Assembly (NCBI GenBank): GCA_910578605.1
Contig: CAJTQG010000011.1
Span: 7,475-61,995, forward strand
Source of the DNA: an uncultured Lachnospiraceae bacterium
Lineage (GTDB): Bacteria > Bacillota > Clostridia > Lachnospirales > Lachnospiraceae
DNA: 54,521 bases
Reading direction: 5' to 3'
This document shows positions 43,877 to 52,227 of this stretch, one piece after another. The first letter of the stretch is position 1, and each line of letters starts with the position of its first letter. A program made the translations under genes and the position numbers. The notes under the pieces were generated by a model that was not told where the DNA came from, searched no databases, and saw only the letters and a list, made by a program, of their open reading frames with translations.

Positions 43877-44932
43877 CTAAACACCCTTACCAATGGAGCA
43901 ATCAATCTCATCCATCAAAATCGGCTCTCCAAAAGCATACTCTTTAGATGCTTTTTTTGTCAAGAGCAGCTCCTGATACTTAGGCTTAATCCCAATTGCC
44001 GGACGCACACTTCGTATATTGTCCAATGTAAATGCCTCCCCCTTTTGAATTGGCTTTACCGCCACCAGTGAACGTCTTCCCCCAAGACCATTTTTTTCAT
44101 TTTCTGTTAATGCATAGGTAGGCCTGCCAAGCACTTTCACCGTATTTCTTACATCCTCCACCATAACGGCAAACTCCTCCATAGTCATGGAAAATCCCAC
44201 ATCTGCACTCTCAATCTCCCTGTTTAAGCACACATGCTTTTCTATCACCCTCGCACCCATTGCAACAGCAGTGATAGGGGCTAAGGAACCAAAGGAATGG
44301 TCAGACAGACCAACCGGCACTTGAAATCTCTCCCTCATATCAGATATCACAGATAAGTTCATATCCTCCAGCTTAGCCGGATATTGACTGCAGCATTTTA
44401 ACAAAACAACCTGGTGATTATTATATTGATAACAAGCCTCCAATGCCTCACCGATCTCCTCCACAGACGCCATTCCCACCGACATTACAATAGGCTTCCC
44501 AGTCCTTGCCACATGCTTTATCAGCGGAATATCTACTGCCTCAAAAGAAGCTATTTTATAAAACTCTACTCCCAAGTCCTCTAGATAATCTACCGCTGTA
44601 CTGTCAAATGGGGTGGAAAGAAAATCAACTCCTACCTCCCTGCATTTCTCCTGAATGGGATTATGCCACTCCCATGGTGTGGAAGCCTCCTGATACAATT
44701 GATAGTAATAATATCCATCCCACAGCCCCCCCTTTATTTTGTACGGTTCTTTTTTACAGTCAATCGTAAGGGTATCCGCCGTATATGTTTGGATTTTCAC
44801 ACAATCCGCCCCTACCTTGGCGGCCTCCTCCACTATCTTCAGAGCATTTTCCAATTTTCCTCCATGATTTGCAGACATCTCGGCTATCACATACACGTTT
44901 TTGGTTAACTTCTCATATATACTCACAGTCAC
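43877..44932 (-). CDS. pseI: Pseudaminic acid synthase
   Basis: PseI condenses 2,4-diacetamido-2,4,6-trideoxy-L-altrose with phosphoenolpyruvate to give pseudaminic acid. This 351-residue protein has the NeuB-type TIM barrel ('IAEMSANHGGKLENAL', 'DFLSTPFD', 'LKCCSQYPA', 'GLSDHSFG') and a C-terminal SAF/antifreeze-like domain (about 285-345). The start is GTG 44932 with AAAGGA five bases upstream. It follows pseF by 21 bases. Identity is secure; the legionaminic/sialic synthases differ in the 'EMSANH' motif. Confidence 0.95.
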   Translation of the reverse strand: MTVSIYEKLTKNVYVIAEMSANHGGKLENALKIVEEAAKVGADCVKIQTYTADTLTIDCKKEPYKIKGGLWDGYYYYQLYQEASTPWEWHNPIQEKCREVGVDFLSTPFDSTAVDYLEDLGVEFYKIASFEAVDIPLIKHVARTGKPIVMSVGMASVEEIGEALEACYQYNNHQVVLLKCCSQYPAKLEDMNLSVISDMRERFQVPVGLSDHSFGSLAPITAVAMGARVIEKHVCLNREIESADVGFSMTMEEFAVMVEDVRNTVKVLGRPTYALTENEKNGLGGRRSLVAVKPIQKGEAFTLDNIRSVRPAIGIKPKYQELLLTKKASKEYAFGEPILMDEIDCSIGKGV

Positions 44933-44953
44933 TTATATCCTTTCTGCTTGATT

Positions 44954-45757
44954 TTAATTTGTTTCATTTTTTAGTAATTGATATTTTAATTCCGCTAATT
45001 GCCAGTCTACCTCATTGTCAATATCCTGCACCTCCAGTTCTGATAATACAAGAGGGTATATGCCTTTTGTTATCTCCCCGTTTACCCTGACAAATTCGGC
45101 AGTCTTATAAAAATAAAACTGACCGCAATCATGATACATTGTCTCTAAATCCTGAGAACGGCTGTTGCGGTACTTCTCCCATTTATATATTAATTGACCC
45201 TCCTCACTCAATACATTTGCCCTTCTAGGCGGGAAGGAAAAGGGAATTACCGGCATGATCATGGATGCATTTTTTGTCTGCAGCAAATCCATCCCATCCC
45301 TAAGCTTTTGCGGTGTGATAAAAGGCGCTGTTGGATAAAGGCAGGCAAAGCTGTCAAACTCTTGTCCTCTCTTTTCATACTCTGCAAGCACCTCCATCAA
45401 CACTTGGGCGGTAGTAGCAAAATCACCAGAAGTCTCTTCGCTTCTCATAAATGGCACATTAGCTCCAGCCTGCCTGGCTATCCGGGCAATTTCCTCGTCC
45501 TCCGTGGACACCATAACTTCCGAAAAGATTCCCGATTCCAATGCCGCCTCAATGGAATAATAGATAATCGGCTTTCCACAGAATTCCTTTATATTTTTTC
45601 TTGGAATCCTTTTACTGCCGCCTCTAGCCGTAATAACAGCCAATGTTTTTTTCTCTGTGATTTTTCTCTGTGATTTTTCTCTGTGATTTTTTACCGAAGC
45701 TTTATTTTCCATTCTTTTATTTTCCATTCTTTTATTTTTCTTTGCCTTATTTTCCAT
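44954..45757 (-). CDS. pseF: Pseudaminic acid cytidylyltransferase with repeat-built N-terminus
   Basis: PseF activates pseudaminic acid as its CMP-sugar. The enzyme domain starts near residue 38 ('LAVITARGGSKRIPRKNIKEFCGKPIIYYSI' in outline), with 'CLYPTAPF' and 'DCGQFYFY' further on. The 267-residue frame has about 37 extra N-terminal residues that relatives lack, encoded by two 15-bp repeats and three 13-bp repeats. ATG 45757 is backed by GGAAAGG. A TTG at residue 39 could be a second start but has only a weak AGAG site. The gene begins 18 bases after the GT2. Confidence 0.92.
   Translation of the reverse strand: MENKAKKNKRMENKRMENKASVKNHREKSQRKITEKKTLAVITARGGSKRIPRKNIKEFCGKPIIYYSIEAALESGIFSEVMVSTEDEEIARIARQAGANVPFMRSEETSGDFATTAQVLMEVLAEYEKRGQEFDSFACLYPTAPFITPQKLRDGMDLLQTKNASMIMPVIPFSFPPRRANVLSEEGQLIYKWEKYRNSRSQDLETMYHDCGQFYFYKTAEFVRVNGEITKGIYPLVLSELEVQDIDNEVDWQLAELKYQLLKNETN
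45648..45686 (-). repeat. Three tandem 13-bp repeats inside pseF
   Basis: The unit TTTTTCTCTGTGA (plus strand) occurs three times without interruption at 45648-45660, 45661-45673 and 45674-45686, and a T-run continues after it. Because 13 is not a multiple of three, each copy is translated in a different frame (NHREK, SQRK, ITEK). Any change of one or two copies shifts the pseF frame. Confidence 0.9.
45701..45730 (-). repeat. Two 15-bp repeats at the pseF start
   Basis: TTTATTTTCCATTCT (plus strand) occurs twice at 45701-45715 and 45716-45730, with a degenerate relative at 45747-45759 that contains the start codon. Each copy encodes R-M-E-N-K on the minus strand and carries an in-frame ATG. 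The repeat length keeps the frame. Confidence 0.8.
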
Positions 45758-45775
45758 TACTGCCTTTCCATTTCA

Positions 45776-46819
45776 CTAGTCCTCAACTATTTTGTTTTCC
45801 CACTGCTGTGCTGAACTGATGTCCGATAAATAGCTGTTACGAATTTCTTCCCAATCTGCCTTTGACAAGTTCATTCCCGCTGTTTTTAAAAAAAATTGTT
45901 CTATCCAATTTAATTGTGTAATATATGGATGATTCATAAAATCAGGCACCCTCTTTTGCACTTCCCTCTGCATCATAAAAATTGTCTCCATGGGAAGCTG
46001 CTCCATTCTTGTAAAAATAATGTGCAGTGTATTAATATAATACAGTTTTAAAAATTGAAAATCTATTTTTTCTTTATTTTCCTCATAAAAACCACGTTTT
46101 TTCAGCTCCCTCAACTTCATGATTTCAATCTCAAGCCTGTCCATATGATGGGCTGCTTCTGCCTGCATAATAGTGGAAGCTGTATTGACAACATAATGAT
46201 ATAAAATTTTAGGTATTATATAATAGCTTTTAATATAATACCCCACCAAGGCGCCCCAATAATTATCCTCATATGCCAACCCCTCAGGAAAATAAACATG
46301 ATTGTCCACAATCATATTTTTGGAGAACAGCCCGCTCCACACTCCCCCGGGCAAACCACAATATCCGTCTTTTGCTGTATTACAAAGCGTATTGAGCTTT
46401 CCGTCATAATGATTTTTTCTAAAATAGATTTCTCCATCTTCCCCTTCCCTCTGATACAAAACTCCTACCATGTCCGCACTGGTTCTTTTAGCTATCTCAT
46501 ACATTTGTTCGTACATCTCAGGCTCAACCCAGTCATCCGAATCCACAAAGCCAATATATTTCCCACTGGCATATTTTAAACCTACATTTCTTGCCGCCCC
46601 CTGTTTTCTATTCTCCCCGCAATGAATTACCATAATAGATTCTGGATATATATGCTCCCACTGTAAAAGCTTTCTGTAAGTGGAATCCTTAGATGCATCA
46701 TCCACAAAAATCAACTCCATATTTTCTATGCCCAAGGTTTGATTTACAAGAGAGCTTACACATCTATCCATATATTTTTCTACATTGTAGCAAGGTACAA
46801 TCACACTAATCCATTTCAT
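45776..46819 (-). CDS. Family 2 glycosyltransferase within the pse cluster
   Basis: This 347-residue GT-A enzyme has 'ISVIVPCYNVEKYMDRCVSSL', 'FVDDASKDSTY' and the DxD-type 'FVDSDDWVEPEMYEQMY'. It is a close paralogue of the GT2 at 33060-34157 over the N-terminal half, including 'GFVDSDDW.E..MYE.MYE'. It lies between pseG and pseF with short spacing, so it is a good candidate for transferring pseudaminic acid or an attached sugar. GAGG precedes the ATG by seven bases. Confidence 0.88.
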   Translation of the reverse strand: MKWISVIVPCYNVEKYMDRCVSSLVNQTLGIENMELIFVDDASKDSTYRKLLQWEHIYPESIMVIHCGENRKQGAARNVGLKYASGKYIGFVDSDDWVEPEMYEQMYEIAKRTSADMVGVLYQREGEDGEIYFRKNHYDGKLNTLCNTAKDGYCGLPGGVWSGLFSKNMIVDNHVYFPEGLAYEDNYWGALVGYYIKSYYIIPKILYHYVVNTASTIMQAEAAHHMDRLEIEIMKLRELKKRGFYEENKEKIDFQFLKLYYINTLHIIFTRMEQLPMETIFMMQREVQKRVPDFMNHPYITQLNWIEQFFLKTAGMNLSKADWEEIRNSYLSDISSAQQWENKIVED

Positions 46820-46850
46820 CCTTTAGCCTCTTTTAAACAAAATTCCAAAT

Positions 46851-47900
46851 TTATATATTCTCTTTGTTCCCCAAAATAAGATTGGCAATTCTAACTGCCC
46901 CTCTTGCATCTATCATAGAACGCTGATGCCTAGATATGTCTAATAGTTTAGCTGGATTATCCTCATATTCCTGCAGACACCTTTCAATATTCTCCAACAC
47001 CTGTTCTCTCGAAAAACGAACATCTCCCACATACCGCAGCAGGCCAAGCCTGCCTAAATCCTCAATCCCTTTTTGATTATCAGCCATCATAAAAGCCAAC
47101 GTGGGCACTCCCACACAGCACAACTCAAAAATAGTAGTCCCACCGGCGGAAACTGCTACATCACAGTGATTCATCAGAGATGTCATATCCACTACATTTT
47201 CATACAGATGAAGATGAGACATGCAGTGTTCCATTTCTTTCAGCCTATCCTTATCACTGTGAAATTTTCCGACTACTACATGAAAATTCCATTTTTTATG
47301 ACACTGCATCAAAGTTTCTACAACACCCAGCGCCATATGATAGCTGTCCGTTCCCCCTGTTGTAATTAAAATATCTTTTATTTCATCTAAGTCATTTTCT
47401 TTTTCGGCGTTTTGGTAGATTCCCTTCTCAAATTCTCTGCGCAGAGGAATAAATTTAAGCCCCAAATATAATTTTTGATGTTCATTGTAATTCTTACGGT
47501 AATTCTCTTTATCCTGTTCACTGTACACGCTGTAGCATATCACATTGTCCACCGGCGTATTACTAAGCTGAAGATCATCAATATAGGTAACCTTTACTTT
47601 CTCATTTAACCTATTGAGATAGGGAATGGTTGCCTGATAAGAATCCAGCAAAAGATGGGAAATATGATACAACTCTAACAGAGGAAGAAAAATATCCAAC
47701 TCCCCCTCCATATTCCGCCAATCCGTATTCAGCACCCTCACTTGAAAACCTCTGCTCTCCACCAATTCCCTCATCTCCCCTCCTGCAAGAAAAAAAAGTA
47801 CCTCCTCCCCCAGTTCTCTCAATCTGTCACCAATGGCCATACAGCGCATAATATGTCCTGTGGCAATGACAGAATTACCGTCAGCGCGAATTCCTATCAT
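46851..47900 (-). CDS. pseG: UDP-2,4-diacetamido-2,4,6-trideoxy-L-altropyranose hydrolase
   Basis: PseG removes UDP from the bis-acetamido sugar to give the free substrate of PseI. This 349-residue GT-B-like hydrolase begins 'IGIRADGNSVIATGHIMRCMAIGDRL' in outline, carrying the catalytic His of 'TGHIMRC', and has 'VAVSAGGTTIFELCCVGVPTL' in the C-terminal half. The acetyltransferase PseH, sometimes fused here, is absent. GGAG lies five bases before the ATG. It starts just after the flagellin terminator and heads pseG-GT2-pseF-pseI-pseC. Confidence 0.93.
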   Translation of the reverse strand: MIGIRADGNSVIATGHIMRCMAIGDRLRELGEEVLFFLAGGEMRELVESRGFQVRVLNTDWRNMEGELDIFLPLLELYHISHLLLDSYQATIPYLNRLNEKVKVTYIDDLQLSNTPVDNVICYSVYSEQDKENYRKNYNEHQKLYLGLKFIPLRREFEKGIYQNAEKENDLDEIKDILITTGGTDSYHMALGVVETLMQCHKKWNFHVVVGKFHSDKDRLKEMEHCMSHLHLYENVVDMTSLMNHCDVAVSAGGTTIFELCCVGVPTLAFMMADNQKGIEDLGRLGLLRYVGDVRFSREQVLENIERCLQEYEDNPAKLLDISRHQRSMIDARGAVRIANLILGNKENI

Positions 47901-47951
47901 TTTGACTCCATTCTAAATTTCAACACAATTTACTTATAAAAAATCATTATG

Positions 47952-47990
47952 AACAAAACAGCCAAATATCATAAATATGAAATTTGGCTG
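47952..47990 (-). terminator. Terminator of the flagellin-like gene
   Basis: CAGCCAAAT (47959-47967) and ATTTGGCTG (47982-47990) form a perfect 9-bp stem; on the minus strand TTTTGTTC follows. It lies about 25 bases after the flagellin stop and upstream of pseG. Confidence 0.85.
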
Positions 47991-48014
47991 TAACACTTGT
48001 ATGCAGTTTAATAA

Positions 48015-48779
48015 TTAAAATTGAAGCAGCTTGTTGGTTCTGCTCTCATCCTCCATCATCCTCTTCATAAAGAAAATCTGATACTCCTCTAAAACACGGT
48101 TCTTTTCTTTCTCCGATACCGCCTTTGGGATATCCAAATCCTCTATACTGCTCTGGGAAGCTGTTAAATTGTAAGATGCATATTCATTGTAACGAATGGT
48201 GTGGTCTAGTGCATTGCTGCTTGCCCCTATGGAGCCTCTCGCATCGCTGACCATCTGAATCGCCTCATCTAACTTACTGATATCAAAGCTGCCTGTAATG
48301 TCATAATCAGCAATTCCTAAAACATCCAATGTTGAATTGGCAGTTTGAATCGTCATACCGTTTCCGTTTGGATTCACAGCCAAATTCCAGTCCGCCTTGC
48401 TGCCATCTAACAGTGACATTGTGTTAAACTGAGTATTCTTTGCAGCGTCCTGAATAGACGACTTTAATTGGTCTATCTCTTTTTGCATCGCCTTCAAATC
48501 TGACGGTGTGTACACTGCTGTATTTCCTGCCTGCACACTTAACTCACGCATCCTCTGGAGAGAATCAGCTATACTGCTAAGCCCGCCCTCTGCAGTGTTG
48601 AGCATCGCCTGACCTACCTTGGCATTGTATGTGCCTTTATCGTAGCGGTTCACCTGGCTTTTCAGTTTTTCGGCAATGGCCTTTCCTGCCGGATCATCCG
48701 CCGCAGAGTTAATTCTCTTTCCGCTGTTTAACTGGGTATATATATTATTGTTGACATTAGAAATATTGGAAATGGACAT
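48015..48779 (-). CDS. Short divergent flagellin-like protein
   Basis: This 254-residue protein has the flagellin N-terminal helices ('LNSGKRINSAADDPAGKAIAEKL', 'GGLSSIADSLQRMRELSVQAGN') but lacks about 15 residues of the usual D0 start. The C-terminal helices are abnormal: after 'ASQSSIEDLDIPKAV' the usual 'A..NIL.QA..AML.QAN..P' ending is replaced by 'LEEYQIFFMKRMMEDES'. It keeps no large variable domain. It may be a minor filament or capping partner rather than the main flagellin. AAAGGAGGTGAGG precedes the ATG, and the promoter is sigma-A. Confidence 0.85.
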   Translation of the reverse strand: MSISNISNVNNNIYTQLNSGKRINSAADDPAGKAIAEKLKSQVNRYDKGTYNAKVGQAMLNTAEGGLSSIADSLQRMRELSVQAGNTAVYTPSDLKAMQKEIDQLKSSIQDAAKNTQFNTMSLLDGSKADWNLAVNPNGNGMTIQTANSTLDVLGIADYDITGSFDISKLDEAIQMVSDARGSIGASSNALDHTIRYNEYASYNLTASQSSIEDLDIPKAVSEKEKNRVLEEYQIFFMKRMMEDESRTNKLLQF

Positions 48780-48849
48780 GTCCTCACCTCCTTTATGTGT
48801 CTAGAACAAAGCAAAACTGCTCCGCTATCCATCTTGCTTCTTTATTTCT

Positions 48850-48878
48850 ATTATAAGTTTTCTTTTCATATCTGTCAA
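48850..48878 (-). promoter_or_regulatory. Consensus sigma-A promoter of the flagellin-like gene
   Basis: The minus strand reads TTGACA (48878-48873), a 17-bp spacer, then TATAAT (48855-48850), a perfect match, ten bases after the upstream ATP-grasp stop. No sigma-D box is present. The leader is about 63 nt. Confidence 0.85.
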
Positions 48879-48887
48879 TAAATGGTT

Positions 48888-49829
48888 TCACTCCAATATC
48901 AAATATTTTTCATTCAGCTCCCGAACTCCCAATGCTCTACTGTAGCTTTTACAATATGGCTTTATCTCCTTTCCATCTAACATCTCCAACCACCACAATA
49001 CATCTGTATATCCAAGCAAATGCCGAAATCTTACTGTCCCGGATATTCTTGGATTTATCTCAAAAATATAATATTTGCCCTCCCTTTTTCGCAGTTGAAT
49101 ATTGATATAACCTTCTAGTTTAAATAAACGGGCCGCCTTCAAAGCGATTCTCTTTATCTCCTCATCTTCCACCAACTCCACCTGACTGGTATAGCCATTC
49201 TGAAGCTTCCTCAAAAAAGCAATGGTGTTAGTGATGTTCTTATATTGAAAAACCCCTACTGTATATTCCTCATCACTCTCAATATACTCCTGCACAATGC
49301 AATCCTTTCCAATTTTATCTGTCAAATTATCCCTGCTGGAAAACACAAATATATCCTTTGAACCATTTGATTTTCTAGGTTTACAAATATATTTTTTCCC
49401 TTTTCCCCATTCCATGAATTGTAAAACACTCTCTCCTGAAAAATAAGCAGGTATATCAAAACCATTGTTCTTTAAAAATTCCGCTGTGTTGTACTTGTCC
49501 AAGCAAATATCCAAAACGTTCTGGGACTGCAGCACAAGCTTCACACCAATATTTTCAAAGCTATCCCGCTCTTTTCCTATAACTTCTATCTCACGTTCAT
49601 TAACTGGAATCAAGTGTGTTACCTTATATGTTGCACACTTTTCTAACAATTCGTCTATATATCCGTTCTCCACTGCATATTTGCACTGCCAAAACTCCTG
49701 AACCAAGTCCATTCCCACTGCTATTTCATTTACATCACATCCATATAAAACTGCCTGCTGGGATTTTAATATTTTTAGTATGCCGTTGCCTATATTTCCG
49801 CTAATAGCCGTCACTAGTATTCTTCTCAC
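48888..49829 (-). CDS. ATP-grasp ligase of the sugar-modification cluster
   Basis: This 313-residue ATP-grasp enzyme resembles short carbamoyl-phosphate synthase-like ligases. An N-terminal Rossmann part ('ILVTAISGNIGNGILKILK') precedes the ATP-grasp core with 'YICKPRKSNGSKDI', 'CIVQEYIES' and the Mg2+-binding 'YIFEINPRISGTVRFR'. Such ligases join a carboxylate to an amine or similar group. The start is probably GTG 49829, which overlaps the phosphoesterase gene by 29 nt, with AAGGAGG rather far upstream (15 bases). An amide link to an amino sugar is plausible but unproven. Confidence 0.8.
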   Translation of the reverse strand: MRRILVTAISGNIGNGILKILKSQQAVLYGCDVNEIAVGMDLVQEFWQCKYAVENGYIDELLEKCATYKVTHLIPVNEREIEVIGKERDSFENIGVKLVLQSQNVLDICLDKYNTAEFLKNNGFDIPAYFSGESVLQFMEWGKGKKYICKPRKSNGSKDIFVFSSRDNLTDKIGKDCIVQEYIESDEEYTVGVFQYKNITNTIAFLRKLQNGYTSQVELVEDEEIKRIALKAARLFKLEGYINIQLRKREGKYYIFEINPRISGTVRFRHLLGYTDVLWWLEMLDGKEIKPYCKSYSRALGVRELNEKYLILE

Positions 49830-50541
49830 TTTTTCGTTCTAAAACCTCCTTCAATTTTCTTAAATCAGGGTCAAACCGTTCTATCTGCTGATACAATAAA
49901 TTTTGATTGATTGGAACCGTGTGAAATGTTACCTCCTTAGTCCATGTATCTAACTTCGCATATCCATATCCATTGCCATCCCTTGGCTGACCTAAGGAGC
50001 CTGAATTTATCACTAAGGTTTTTTTCTCCCACCTTTTCATTCTACAGTGGGTGTGCCCTAAAATCACAATATCAAATTCATGATAAAGCTTAGGATTTAA
50101 AACAGGCTTATCCGGATATAGTCGACCTTCTAAGCTATCCTCAGGTGTTCCGTGAAAAATCCCAATTTTACACTCCCCTGTATTTAATATGTATTTTGAT
50201 GGACAGGCGGCAAGCAACGCCGCCTCCTCCCTGCTGTAACGCTCCTCCAAACGCTCATAACAATGTCCATAATGGTCAATACAATATTTTAATTGTTCTC
50301 TCCCTCTCTCACAATTCTGCTCAGCAAAGAGTTTTAAAAAGTATGTATCATGATTCCCCCTCAGCCAAATCAATCTATCCATAGCAGCTAATTGAGTAAT
50401 AATCTCCTTCTGATTATAATAATAACCAAAAATGTCTCCGCAAAAAACAACATAATCATAAGTTATCCCCTTTATTTCCTCTATAAATGCCTCTAACGCA
50501 TAAGAATTTCCATGTATGTCAGAAAATATAATCAGCTTCAT
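49801..50541 (-). CDS. Calcineurin-like metallophosphoesterase (YfcE type)
   Basis: This 246-residue protein has the full metal-binding set: D-x-H in 'FSDIHGN', GD in 'FCGDIFG', 'RGNHDTYF', 'GIFHGTP' and 'ILGHTHCRM'. It most resembles small YfcE/MJ0936-like phosphodiesterases. It sits between the epimerase and ATP-grasp genes and overlaps the latter, so it may remove a phosphate in the same sugar pathway. ATG 50541 has AGGGTG five bases upstream; the TTG just before it is not needed. Confidence 0.85.
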   Translation of the reverse strand: MKLIIFSDIHGNSYALEAFIEEIKGITYDYVVFCGDIFGYYYNQKEIITQLAAMDRLIWLRGNHDTYFLKLFAEQNCERGREQLKYCIDHYGHCYERLEERYSREEAALLAACPSKYILNTGECKIGIFHGTPEDSLEGRLYPDKPVLNPKLYHEFDIVILGHTHCRMKRWEKKTLVINSGSLGQPRDGNGYGYAKLDTWTKEVTFHTVPINQNLLYQQIERFDPDLRKLKEVLERKSEKNTSDGY

Positions 50542-50590
50542 CAATTCACCCTTTCAGCTATACCAACATCATTATCCAGACAATTCCAAT

Positions 50591-51484
50591 TCAGAACAAT
50601 GAACCGTCCACAATCCATTGTATCGTTTCCCTCAATTCATATTTAGGCAGAAAGCCAAAGGAGGATAATGCCTTCTGGGATGAGATAATCCAATGATTAT
50701 TTTCCTCTAAATCCTCTCTTCTCCCCCATATAATAGGGGAGGAAGAAGCTGTGATTTCCCTGCATAAATATGCCAATTCCCGATTGGAAATCTCCTTTTT
50801 CCCTGCTATTAAAAACATGCCGGAATCCGGAGCAGAAAAGCTGCCCAAAACTGCCCCTGCAACATCCCTTACATCTATATAATTTTGAATGCGTCCCCCT
50901 GTTCCATAGAGCTCAATAGTCTCATTTTCAATACATTTTTTCAAAAGAAATGACAGATAATTGTTTTTGTTCATTCCGACTCCAATGGGAGAGGGAATAC
51001 GCAATATAACCCTATGCATTTTTTCTGAAAAAAATTGCTGTGTTAATTTCTCCCCCATCCATTTTGTAACGTGATATAAGGTTTTCGGCTCTGCCGGATG
51101 TTCCTCTGTGATAGGCAAAACCCTTGGGGTGCCGATTATCGGTATGCTGGACAAATAAATAAAATGCTCCGCCTGCACACTAGCTGCAAGCTGTAAAACA
51201 TGATAGACTCCAAGGCAATTGGTTAATATTGTCTTATCATCCCCCCTCATATTGAGATCTGCTCCAAGATGAACTACTATGCTGCACTTCCCTATACTCT
51301 GTGATGCTTTTTTTACAAATTCTTCATCACACATATCCCCCTTAACTACTTTCACCTGCTTATCAAAACAGGGTGGGGCATTATGTACAAGCGCAATCAC
51401 TTCATATTGATTTTTTACCAGCTCATCCACCACATATCTTCCGATAAACCCTGAGGCTCCCGTGACAAATACTCTTGTTTTCAT
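50591..51484 (-). CDS. NAD-dependent nucleotide-sugar epimerase/dehydratase
   Basis: This 297-residue extended SDR has 'VFVTGASGFIGRYVVDEL', 'VVHLGADLNMRG', 'YLSSIPIIG' and the YxxxK motif in 'LYHVTKWMGE'. The C-terminal 'IQNYIDVRDVAGAVLGSF' block is typical. The exact reaction (4-epimerase, reductase or dehydratase) cannot be told. It lies between NeuD-like and phosphoesterase genes. ATG 51484 has AAGGTG upstream; the ATG at 51502 has no ribosome binding site. Confidence 0.85.
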   Translation of the reverse strand: MKTRVFVTGASGFIGRYVVDELVKNQYEVIALVHNAPPCFDKQVKVVKGDMCDEEFVKKASQSIGKCSIVVHLGADLNMRGDDKTILTNCLGVYHVLQLAASVQAEHFIYLSSIPIIGTPRVLPITEEHPAEPKTLYHVTKWMGEKLTQQFFSEKMHRVILRIPSPIGVGMNKNNYLSFLLKKCIENETIELYGTGGRIQNYIDVRDVAGAVLGSFSAPDSGMFLIAGKKEISNRELAYLCREITASSSPIIWGRREDLEENNHWIISSQKALSSFGFLPKYELRETIQWIVDGSLF

Positions 51485-51537
51485 TTCACACCTTTCATTC
51501 ATATTTCATTTTATATTTATTCTTGCCATCCGGCAAA

Positions 51538-52197
51538 TTATAAAAACTCCATGCTGCTTCTTCCTTCCAATCTATTACTTTTTGCGGGAACAACAACCGA
51601 GTATTGCTCCATATCCTGAAACCCGTATGCCGATGCCCCTAACAGCACATAGTCCTCAAACTTCACATGGTCCTTCACAACACCTGATGCTCCTATAAAG
51701 CAATGATTTCCAATGCAGGCACACCCTGCCACAACGGCTCTGACAGAAAGGGTGTTAAAACTGCCTAGTACCGTTTCATGAGCAATAAGGCTGCCTCCAA
51801 AAAGCAAATTTGCGTCACCCAACACAACGCTCTCCTCCAAAATTACCCCCTCTAAAATATTATTTCCCTCCCCTAATGTAACATTCTTCTCTATAATAGC
51901 TGTCGGATGAATATAATTTTCAAATCGATAGCCCAATGATTTATATTTTATAAACATATTTTCCCGTATATTCCCCATCTGCTTATAACCAATTCCCATA
52001 ATAAGAGCTAAATCCTCACAAGGAAAACTTGCCTTTAACTCCTTCGGGGAACATACCTTGACACCATCCTGCATATCCTCCTGTATATATTCCTCATCTA
52101 CTGTATAAGCAATCACTTTTCCGTAATCAGTCAGTTCTATATACCGTTTCATCATTCTGGCATATGACCCATTTCCTACAATAATCAAGCTCCTCAT
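51538..52197 (-). CDS. NeuD/PglD-like sugar acyltransferase
   Basis: This 219-residue protein has an N-terminal Rossmann-like PglD domain ('SLIIVGNGSYARMMKRYI') and a left-handed beta-helix of hexapeptide repeats (about 95-200, 'IIEKNVTLGEGNNILEGVILEESVVLGDANLL' in outline). It should transfer acetyl or another acyl group to a sugar amine or hydroxyl. It lies 30 bases after the WecE-type transaminase, so N-acylation of a dTDP-4-amino sugar is the obvious idea, by analogy with PglD and WecD; that is inference. Confidence 0.85.
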   Translation of the reverse strand: MRSLIIVGNGSYARMMKRYIELTDYGKVIAYTVDEEYIQEDMQDGVKVCSPKELKASFPCEDLALIMGIGYKQMGNIRENMFIKYKSLGYRFENYIHPTAIIEKNVTLGEGNNILEGVILEESVVLGDANLLFGGSLIAHETVLGSFNTLSVRAVVAGCACIGNHCFIGASGVVKDHVKFEDYVLLGASAYGFQDMEQYSVVVPAKSNRLEGRSSMEFL

Positions 52198-52227
52198 ATC
52201 TAATATTTCTCCAATTTTATTTTCATA

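Noticed and set aside
45648..45730. CRISPR-like direct repeats
   Set aside because: The 13-bp and 15-bp units are contiguous, have no spacers and lie inside the pseF reading frame.
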